Of a DNA stretch of 64,000 nucleotides, positions 50,101 to 62,100 are shown piece after piece; positions within the stretch are counted from its first letter, which is position 1, and every line of letters begins with the position of its first letter. The DNA is taken from positions 1,614,501-1,678,500 of the forward strand of contig NC_091975.1 of the NCBI RefSeq assembly GCF_036711975.1, given 5' to 3'. The notes beneath the pieces are model-generated. The model was not told the DNA's origin and made no database searches. It saw nothing but the letters and a program-made list of their open reading frames with translations. A program made the position numbers and the translations under genes. The stretch is from Onthophagus taurus (taxonomy: Eukaryota; Arthropoda; Insecta; Coleoptera; Scarabaeidae).

Positions 50101-53100
50101 AAATTGCTAATTATAAAGAATTTATTAATAAACCGTTTAGTTTTAATGAGATTTTGCTGCTTTTATTGTGAGTCATCTAATAAAATTGTTTGTAAAAGTT
50201 TAAAATGAAATGAAATGAATGATATGGGGGAAGTGATTATGACTGGGAAGAAGATAACATCGATTCTAAAATAGTTTTATCAGAATCATCTAAACGAAAA
50301 AAAGATAAACGAGAAACTGATACGATTAACAGAGGGTAGTGGCATAAAACATGCTCTACCTATAGTTCGTTTTTTTTCTATAATACTTGTCAATGTAAAT
50401 TATTTAGGGTTTCTGTTGGTATTATCTAGGACCCTTATAAAATTTATGTTGTTTTCATGATTTTTAGTAACATTGTCAGTAACTAATTAATTGAGGTTAA
50501 AATACTAATACATTTTTAGATAAATACGATTTTGACGAAGTACATATTTGTTATAAAAACGTGCTACAAAGTAATTAAATAGAATAAAATACCTTTTCCA
50601 GGTAAGTAAATGGCAAATAAACACCCCACAACACTTTTTATGCACCTTTTCTTTTTGAATAACGAAAGCCCAAACGTCAATGTGACATATTTACTTCAAA
50701 ACATGATAAAACAAAACTTCCTGTTAATTTTGCCAACTTTACAACAATTTGACAGGTATGGGGTCATACACACTTATTAAATTTAGAGAAAATTTTTATG
50801 TCAAACGATATATGCAAGTATATGCATGAACACAAAGTAAAAGAAATATTTTGATCAATTTTATATTTTGCGTAATTTGAAGTGAAAAATAGCAAATATT
50901 CAAACGAAATAATTTCGCGGCTTTTCTGTGACGTAGGAACCGCACTGCCTAAAACAAGTTAAATTGTCCGTTAGATAGCGCTTGCGGTGTGACAGTGTCA
51001 AAATAAAACCATGGATGTAATAGAGTGTCTCTATTACATCCATGAACAAAACATAATAAACATAACCTACAAACACTATCTCTTTTCAATACAACCTAAA
51101 TGACGTTCATCTCTTTCTCGCATTTGAGCGGGGAGCAGGGGACGCAAAAGCGAGAATCGTACGTCATCAACGCGGGAATTTTAAAAGCGCAAATGTGTAT
51201 ATAAATTTTCAATAATTTTTTTAACAATGACTTTGTTCGAAAATAAAAAAAAGAAAAATAACGGTAACTATATTTTTATATAAACTTTCAGAAAATATAA
51301 TAAAAAAAAATCGTGTATAACCCCATTATAGAAAAAAAATGAACTATATGCATCTTTAATCGGCAGTGCCCAGTGGCATCCATCGCAACCAGTGTTGTTA
51401 AATACCCGGGTATTTATTTTCAAGGGAAAATTCCCTGGATATATACCCGGAGCTTTGATTATATATAATATGGATTGAGCCAACGAGAGAGATAACTTGC
51501 GCAAGGTGATCGAACCGAGATAGACATAGAAGCGTACTGACATATAATGGGCGTGCGTTAATTTTGGCGGTAAATTTAAAACAAAATTAATGACTATAGT
51601 CCGTTAGACTTTGCTACGCACAAAGCCTACGCAGTTCCCATATAGGCGGTAAATTGTTGATTTGGTTTAAATTAGGAAATAAATGAAGAAAAATATAAGT
51701 ACCATAATTTCGGATTCCTACAATGACGGTAAAATTGCATGAAAGTACTGACCGAATACTCATTGGGCGTGGGGTAAGATTATGTTGAACCCAAATTGTT
51801 CATCACAGTCCTGGAGAGTGCATTTAAACAACTGGATTGGACCCAAAAAGGTATAAACATTGATGGCAATACCTAAGTAATTTGCGCTACGCGGACGATA
51901 TAGTCCTTATTTCGGATAGTCTTGGAGAGATGAAACTGATGCTGAACGTATACAGGAGGCGTGTGCAAGAGTCGGGCTAAATATCAACAAAATTTAGGAC
52001 AAATCTTGTTCCAAGCTCTAACATCAATATTGGTGATAATGAATACTTCTATCTTGAATACTTTCGATGGTATGTCATTAATCCCTGATGCCTTTCCATG
52101 TTTTGACGCAGTGATTGCGTTTTGAACCTCACTAATTGATATAGGTTCCATGACACTATCCTTTCTTTGGCGTGACGGACTGCTGTCTATTTGCAAATCA
52201 GTTTTTCCTGTTCCATCTCAGCATAGAGCTACGTGCGATTTGTGCCTTTGTCTTAACTGTCTAATAAATTTATACACATTCCTGGTGTTATTAGCTTTAA
52301 GTGTACATATATTTCGGAAAAGTTTATATTTTCACTACCGACCATTCTCCTTTACGTAATACTCTTCGAAAATATTTAACGATTTCTTTAATGCTTGAAA
52401 AACAACTTTGAATGTCCTAAATTGAGTATCAGTCTAATATTAATGACTAAATTCAGTTTTTGTGCTTCATTAATTCTTGTTGTTTAATTCTTTTCTAGTC
52501 ATATTGCACTTCCATCAAATCCAAGATTCCAAGATCCATGAGATTGTTGATTTCTAATTGAAAATTAAGATCTAATTATTCTTCTTCTTTTATTCAGGTT
52601 GTAACCTGTTTTTTACGCATCATTCATGGTGTTTTATTAGAGCTGGAAATCCAACTTCCTGGTCTTCCGGGATCTCTTAGCTAATCTTTGGTCTCTTGCT
52701 GTTTTAATCAGCCAGGTTTCTTCCATTCTTTGGAAGTATTCATTAAATTTTTTTATTTTTCCCCTAGCAAATATCATGAGATCTCCGAGTCCACAAAATT
52801 CTTTTACAATTTTGTTCCTTACTCTATCTCTTCTTGTCTTTTCCACTATTGTTCTTAAAGTACTCATCTCTGTTGGTTCGCATCGCAGCCATATATCTTG
52901 GCCATGAGGTTCATCAGGAAACTTAGAGACATCTTCATGAGCGATATTCCTGTATATTTGAAAAGAAAGGTTTTCAATCAATGCGTGCTTCCTTTGGTTA
53001 TGACATACGGTTCCGCAACTTTAACATTAACGGTGGCCATTACCAGGAGGCTCAAAGTAACGCAAAGAAAGATGGAGAGGTGGAAAGATGGAGACCACAT

Positions 53101-56100
53101 ACGAAATGAAGACCTACGAAAAACTGGCGTAAATGATGCGGTCAACATTGTGGCAAAGCTCAAGTGGAACTGGGCGGATCATCGTCGCAAGAATGTAGAA
53201 TGAGCAGTGGTTACCTGATAATAATACGTCTTCGATCGTTGACAATTCCTCGTCTTCAACGCTCATTTCATCATGTTCCTCTACATTTTTGTCCGAATCT
53301 GTTATATTTTTACTTGTATCACTTTTATATGTACTGTTTGGGTATTTACCCAGCGCCCATCACTGATCGCAACACTATATCTAGAACTAGAAACATTTGG
53401 ATTTAGCCGTCTTAAGAGACGTACGTCTAGTGTTAGTTCTAAATAAATACCTGTCTAACTTAAAGGTTGTCTTTGGATTTTCTATGCGGAGAATGACGAA
53501 ATGATGAGGTTAATCACATTATTAATCTTTAGAATGAAAGCCTTTTAATATTTAGGTAATTAGAACTTTGCCTATAACCTAATCTTTGATAACTTTTTGG
53601 ATTAGCTGACTAAACTCCAACTAAAATATAGGAGGTCGCAAATAAAATCCGTTGCTGATCGATGTTTTATGTGAAATGTAACAAATGGAATATTCCAAGA
53701 ATAACTGCAGTCATACTCATAACTCATAAGTCAACAAAAAATAGTAGAATATTGTAAAAATAATAATTTAAAAGATTAATCCAAATCAATATAATTAAAT
53801 TGACATGCGTTTTTAAAAATATATGGCTAAAACTGTTTTGCATGAAATAGAAAGAAAGAAACACTATTATTATGCAAAACCTTTATGTGACTTCAATGCA
53901 CGCGTCTTGAGAATTAACATGGACTTTTAATTCAAAGAAAACGCCAGATTATAGGATGATTTAAGTTATATTTAAAAAAAAATGAAATAGGAAATAGTAT
54001 ATTAACCCTTTGTGTCCCAAGAAGTCAAAAATGTTGAAACTTTGTGACAGAATTAAAAAAACGCAAAATATGCAATCCCCCATTCCAGGGGGGATAATGG
54101 TACTTGAGATGATATAAAAATAATACATTTTTTATTACGTTAGAAAATAAGTAACACTTGCTTTATCAAAATCACATTATGACATTCAGAAAAACAGTTT
54201 TTTCTTTCATTACAACATAAATAAACATTGCACGTAGTACATTTTGAGTGGGGTTTAGCTTTGGCAGAACAATTTTCACACCTTCCTCTTTCTTTTGAAC
54301 TTGCGCTAAGACATTTTTGTGGGCGCAGTAAATTTGAATATTTATTTATCAGACCTGTATTTACAGAACGACGAAATCTGATAGAACATTGAGAAAAAAC
54401 ATATCGAGCAAAAACTAACATTTTCGCATAATCTGGGAAGCCGTATTTATTGAAATTAAGGAATGAGACTTATTCTAAATTAAAGCTCAAAGCTTTCTCT
54501 TAACAATGATGTATAATAATTGTTGGGTTGGATTGGAAAAATATTGAGAAAAAAAATGTTGAAACAAAACTTACATTTTCGTATAACCTAAACCTGTCAA
54601 AAAAGATGCTAATTTAAAAATTCCTGGAAGCCGTATTTATTGAAATTAAGGAATGAGACTTATTCTATATTAAAGCTCAAAGCTTTCTCTTTAAAATGAT
54701 GTATAATAATTGTTGGGTTGGATTGGAAAACTATTGAGAAAAAAAATGTTGAAACAAAACTTACATTTTCGTATAACCTAAAAGTGTCAAAAAAGATGCT
54801 AATTTAAAAATTCCTGCAAGCCGTATTTATTGAAATTAAGCAATGAGGCTTATTCTAAATTAAAGCTCAAAGCTTTCTCTTTACAATGATGTATAATAAT
54901 TGTTGGGTTGGATTGCAAAAATATTGAGAAAAAAAATGTTGAAACAAAACTTACATTTTCGTATAACCTAAACCTGTCAAAAAAGATGCTAATTTAAAAA
55001 TTCCTGGGAGCCGTATTTATTGAAATTAAGGAATGAGACTTATTCTAAATTAAAGCTCAAAGCTTTCTCTTTACAATGATGTATAATAATTGTTGGGTTG
55101 GATTGGAAAAATATTTAGAAAAAAAATGTTGAAACAAAACTTACATATTCGTATAACCTAAAAATGTCAAAAAAGATGCTAATTTAAAAATTGCTGGGAG
55201 CCGTATTTATTGAAATGAATGAGACTTATTTTAAATTAAAGCTCAATGCTTTCTTTTTGATCTGTAATAATACTATGGTCACATCTGGACGAATAAGTTT
55301 AAATATACCTAAAAATCCTACAATGCGAATTGTGTCATTTTTTATACAGATTCTTTCTTGTATAGTAGAAAGTACCGACAGCTCTAAATGCGCCGAATAG
55401 ATGCCTACAGTTTAAAATGAGTGTTTAAAACTACCGGTACTTTAAAGTACCGTCGGGACACAAAGGGTTAAAAAACAAGTTTCGTAAGACACGTTTGAAA
55501 TGCACAAATTCAAGTTGAAAAACGATTGGCGAAGCCACGAGTTTTTTAATGAATGAGTGCTTTAAGTCTTATGAAACGTGTTTTTTATGCTATTTTTTGT
55601 AATTCGCGTTTTTATCCCTTTTTTTTAACAAAAATAAAATAAATTTTGACAATGTAGGGAAATAGCTATGCAGCAGTTGGTAACACCGTAACACTTGAAA
55701 ATAGAAATTTGAATTGACAATTAGAAACTGTCCAAACACAAAATGTATTCACCTGAAAAAAATTTTTCATGTACACCTCCCAAAATAAGAGAAATTGCTC
55801 AGAGTTCAATGTCCTCATCATTGTGGACTTTGTATTCGATGCTAAGAACGTGTTTAAACATCCATAGACAAAAATTGTCACATTGACAACTAGAAAAATT
55901 AATGACCCAATGTCACCAACTTGAACTGGTTCCATAAAATGTTACTAAAATCTCATCACAGCATCGGATGCTGTAAGGAGTGTCATTACAGCACCCGTTT
56001 GAGTACTGTAATAGCTTTCATTACCGTCGCGAATTACAAAAAAACTATTGTGGAATTAGGAAATGTTTCTCTACATTCCCGGGTTTGTTCCGGTCAATTA

Positions 56101-59100
56101 AACGTTTCAGTTCAATGGAAAATGTCATAAGTAGAGCAACGTTATTGATTTTTTGATACACACCGTTTCCTAATAACTTATGAGTCACATTTAAAACGTT
56201 GAAATATCGTGACATATTATTTCTAATCCATGATGATTGATATAAAAAAAAGTTGGTGTAATTATCTTGCTTAGTAATTTTTTAAAAAATTTTCTAAGTA
56301 GACATTTCCAATCTTGGTTTAAATACCCGAGGTGAAAGTTGTTGTATAAGTGCAGTTTTCACACAAACGTTGTTTCATTTGATTAGTTTTTCATAAAATT
56401 TTTATTTTAAAATTGTTTTAGTTTGCATTAAAGTTAATTGACCTGGAAATATGTAGAATGTTTTAACGGCCTTGTCAGGGCCCCAAGCGGTGTTATTTTC
56501 ACGTGGAAACGAACGTCGAGAGAAATTGCAGAGGTCGGATTATGAATACTTAACGATTTTGATACCATTAGAGTCAATGACGACCTACTTTTTCGTTTCA
56601 ACATGAAGGAAATCGAATTGATCCGTGTTTTTTTAATACAAAAAAAACTTTTACTTGTTCTAGTTAAATTTATAAAATTTTCTGATATGATATAAAATAT
56701 TTGTATTACAAATACGATCAACAATTGAGGCCATTTACACTTTCTAACAGGTTTTAGAACTCGACTCATTAAAATTACACTAAAGTAAGTTATAAATTCA
56801 CAACATAAAGAAGTTATAACCCACTAACCAAGTTACTTTCATCGTATTGATTACTATAATTACTACCATAACTTTAATTAAGTTTATATCTCGATACAAA
56901 AAAAAGTATTAATTTTCATGTTGGGGCTGAAAAAGAGATACTTTCATATCTAATCTTTAACTTCAGTTGCTGTTACATGAAGTCTATTTTTCCTGAAATT
57001 GATTAGATAACAAAATCGAATAATTTTTTGCAAAAAAATCTCATTTTGTATACAAAGGATTTTTATTTCAATTTTAATCAACTTATTCCAGTCTAATTTC
57101 GAAAAACCAATATCTTTATCAGAAAAAAAAAACGATAAGACGAGCGTATTGAATAACAGTTGTGTTACTCATCGTGCGTAAATAAAACCGCACAACACCA
57201 AGGTTAAAAGCAATAACTAAAATGTTTAGTACAAAGAATTCATAGAAAAGTTTTAAAATCGAATAAAGATGGCTTTCAAATTGTTTTGTCGCATATGTTA
57301 ACCATCTGCGACATTAGTAGGATACAAAACATTAAAAAAAATTCAAGGTTAAACCAAACGTTTACAACTTTTTTTTTGTCGATGAGGATCTTTGGAGTAA
57401 TTTCTAAAATTAACGTATTTTTTGTATGTTACGAAACTTAATTACAAAATAATGTCTAAAATTCATAAAAATGTTATCATATCTATAGAATTTTATCATT
57501 TCGTCATCTTGTTAAAGTTTCAGATGCAATTAACTAATTTTGTTGTATTAGTTATCGTTTTTAGTGATCTTATCGATAGTTTATGTTATTCTAATAAATT
57601 AATAGAGAAAACTTTATATAGTTCATTTTCTTTCTATAATACCTGCCAAATTGTTGTAAAGTTGGCAAAATTAACAGGGAGTTTTGTTTTATCATGTTTT
57701 GAAATAAATATGTCACACTGACGTTTCAGCTTTCGTTATTCAAAAAGAAAAGGTGCATAAAAAAATGTTGTGGGGTGTTTATTTGCCATTTATTTACCTA
57801 GAAAAGGTGTTTTGTTCTATTTAATTACCTTGTAGCACGTTTTTACAACAAATGTACTTCGTTAAAATTGTATTTATCTAAAAATTTATTAGTATTTTAA
57901 CCTCAACTATTTAGTTACTGAAAATGTTACTAAAAATCAGGAAAACAACATAAATTTTATAAGGGTCCTAGATAATACCAACAGAAACCCTAAAAAATTT
58001 ACATTGACAAGTATTATAGAAAAAAAAAACGAACTTATACATGATGGAGCAAAATGTAGTTTATGTTTTTAAAATAATATCGTTCATTCTCTTGGCGAGC
58101 AATGCACAAATTGCGCCTTTCAAAGAAGTTTTTGGAATCTTGCGAAATTCCAGTGATGACGATCTCAGTTAAAGCTTGAAGAATTCGAGGTTGTAACTTT
58201 GTTTCGAGGTTGAACTTTGTATACATCAGCTTTGAGTCATCCCCACAGGATTAGACAGTCTTGAACGTAATTAACTTATGTAATCACAATTTGTATGATA
58301 CTGGCTCCAAACTGGTCGATATTAAAAGGAGACAATTTTACAGGTTCTAGAATTATACAAAACCAAATGATGCAACGATGAGTACTTGTGGGTATTGAAG
58401 AATAGATGGAGAAGCAGCCCCGGATCTAGGGGGGGGGCAAGCCGGGGTCTACGCCCTGGGCGGCCAATTCAGAGGGCGGCCAAATCCACACTTTACAGAC
58501 GAATAGACAACTTATCATTTACTTAACTTTGACCACGGAATAAATAATAGTACAAGTATGTTCTATGTGGTACAGGAGGTTGGCTAATTGCGAAAGGGTT
58601 CAAAGATCTTGACTCATATTTTCTAAGACCAAAAAATGCGTGCTGCAAGATTTACCAGAAACCGTCTTCTACCACCACATCTGCATTGTGTAATTCGATA
58701 TGTAAAAAGAACTGTCGATGTGTGTGAAATAAAAGAAAGTTTAATTGATTTCATAGAAATTGCTGGAAAGACAGGAGAGGACATTTGTGAACAGATTTTA
58801 GAAAAATTGGCAGTTGATGATTAATAATAATATATATATGATATAATAATGGGTCCAATATGGCCGGAATCCATAAAGGAGTACAAGCCAAGATTGCAGA
58901 AAGGAATGAGCTGGCCGAGTTCGTACCGTGCTTGGCTTACTCCTTAAATCTTGTATGTGTTCATTCTGCCTCATCATGCCAGGAAGCTATTAACTTATTT
59001 GGACTGATTCAAAAAGTATATTGCTTTTTTGTTGGCTCCACTACTAGGTGGGACATTATGAAAAAATACGTTAAAACAAATTTAAAAGGAAGTAGTCAGA

Positions 59101-62100
59101 CGAGATGGTCGGCGAAATATGTTGCTGTGAATTACATAATTTGCCAGAAATAGCATGCTCCAGCATCTCATGCTCCAGAAGCTAAATACGAGGCAGTTTA
59201 TCTCTTAACTGCTATAAAGGATTTTAAATTTATTCTTAATTTACCTATTTGGGCGAATAATTATCCTTGCTTCCCGAAGATATTATCCTTGCCCGTTCCG
59301 TCGCACTAATAGATAGTCTGCTCAAAACTTTGCAAAAAATAAGACAAAATCCAATGGAATATTGGATAAAAGAGGCTGAAGAAGTTGCTTAAAAAAGTGA
59401 TGTTGACCCTATTTTGCAAAACAAACGAATTCCAAAACGTGAAAAACATTTCGATGGGATGTGTGAAGACGAATTACAAACATTCCAACCTGTTCAACTA
59501 TTTTCTAAAGTAATAATGATGGTATTTGATCGAATCATATCAGAAATTAAAAAGAGTGTTAAAAGAACGCTTATCGAGTCTTGCAATCTTAGCGATAGAA
59601 AATCGAATTGCACACGAGATAAATTATGACAAGGCCATAGATTTATTTGCTGAACAAAAAGCTCGAAGAGTAAAATTTTAATTTCAATTCACAAATGCAA
59701 TAATATATTTGATTTTTATTTTTATTATACATATTTTTATTTTAAATCCTATCTTGTGCTGTGTATAAAATATATATCCTACACGTTCATGTCTATATAT
59801 CTGTAAATAAATAGGCTTAACACAGAAAGAACAGCGATGGATGCATTCTTTCCGGAAGGCCTATGTAGGCTATGTCCAAATGTCAATCAATTAGTAGACA
59901 TCTGATAGCTGAAATTATATAGATGATAAATGATAAAGGTAAAAATAAATATAAGTGGGCGAGGGCGGCATTTATCAGTTTTTGCCCCGCCTAAAAAAAA
60001 TTCAGGATCCGGGGCTGTGGAGAAGATCCTATTAATATCCTTTATTACCCATCTTTCCAATGACAGGGAAAGGAAAAAGTTTGAAGCAATATGTCAAAAC
60101 CGGTAGTTACTTCCATCCAACTTCCAAATCTTAGTTACTCCAATATTTTGATAGCTAAGTTACTATAGAATCAAATTCCAATAGTAAATCCGACATGTTG
60201 AAAAGGTACTGTATGTTACGCTGTTTTGTTGAAACAAAGAGCAGATTGTAAACGATTATAAAAGCATTTTTTTGCACACTAACTTGGAAATCCAACTACA
60301 TAATCGTTTTGCCCGGTTCTGATTCTTTATGGTACTTTATATCAGAAATCAAAATCCAAATGAATAAATTCTTAGAGCTTTTGGAGTCCAGATTGAAACT
60401 AATTGTAATTATTAAGCCTCAACATTCGCAGAAGCGTCAAAATCAGAAAGTACAGGACATAAAATATAAAATAGACTTTCTTACCTTTGGTTTTTTAACT
60501 TTTTGCATTTTCGGTACTCTCACATCATTGGCAACATAATCCGGAACTTCTTTCCTCGTTGTAAAATCAAAAACCAAACAGTTCTGCTGTTCCTGTTTCC
60601 TTGGAATACGTTTCAACACTTTAAACACTGGCACATCGTCTTTGTTCTTTTTCGCGCTATCAACAATTTTAACGTCCACTTTTTCGACCACTTTTTCGTC
60701 CACTTTTTTCGGCGAACATTGTTCCAAAATTACTTCGGAATTTTTTACGATATTCTTCAAGTTTTCCAATTTTTCACTCGCCACCACTTTATCGTTACGT
60801 TCGGGAGGAGGTGGCGATAAAATTTTGTTATTAATAATCGGTGGAGTGGTTGTAATTTCAATTTTTAAGGGTTCCTCAATAGGTACGTTTACGGTTAAAG
60901 GTTGCGTTAAAGGAGGAGGAGGAGGGGGTTTTTGTCTGGATTTAGGGGGAAGTTTTTGATGGTTAGTTGAAGTAACCGGTGAGGATCTTTTTAGTTTTGC
61001 CGTTTTTTGATTGTTATCGTGAGAAACGGGGAGATGATTTGGTATTTTTGGTTTTGATGAAAAATCAAAAATTAACGGGTTACCAAAGTTTTGATTTTTT
61101 GGAATCGTTTTTACATCATCGTCTTGATGTCGATTCGAAATTTTCGTTTCATCATCGGATGATGAGTATGAAGCGTATTCGGTCGAGGAAAACCCGTTTC
61201 TTTGTATTTTAATTTCTTTGATGTCTTCGATTTGTGGTTTTGGACTAGAATGAACAATTAAATCTGGTGTATCCGTTAGACTAGATTTTCTTGTTTCATT
61301 GTTTTGTTGATTTTGTACCAATGAAACATCCGGAATTTGTGATGGAAGATTTTCTATTATCGGTTTTTTAACGATTTGAATCGGCGAAGACAAAGTTTTG
61401 TTAACTTTAGGTTCTGGTGATCTTAAAGTAGGAACATTCGGTGTTGATTTATTTTTTCTTGTGTTCATTTTTTCGACTTCCTTTTTAGCGGGAATCGGTA
61501 AAATCGGTTTTTGTTTAACAACCGGTTTTTTCGTTTGTATAATATCTTTAAACGTGGCAACTTTCGCGGCAACTTCCCCAGTATGTAGTGGAGCTTTCGT
61601 TCTAAGTTCTGGTCGTTCAAACATTTTTTTCGTTTGATTAACAACATCAAAAGGAGGTTTTTCTTTCTCCGTCATAATTGGCTGGATTCTTTTCGGTCTA
61701 TTCACTTTCGTGTTTAAATTATTACTAAACGTTTTTATATCGTTTATTTCATTTTTCTTATCAACTTCCTCTTTCCTGTTTGCGTCTAGCATATCTTCGT
61801 GCAGTGATTCCCTTTTGGGTTTCACATCAACCATTAAATTATCGATGTTCGACGACGCATTTGAAGAGATATACTCAACGGATCGCGCTCTTTTCATATC
61901 TGGTTTCTTCGCCGCCGATTTATAACGATTTGGTATTTGTTTTGAGTAACCATTAGATGTGCTAAATTGGTGATTAAAGTTTTTGTTTTTATTATTGCTT
62001 GGCTCGTCTTCTTCGTTATCATCGAGAATGTGTTCTAAAGAAGTAGCTTTTCGCATAGTTAAGATTGAAGGTCTGGTCTTCATGGTTTCGCGCAAGGTCA

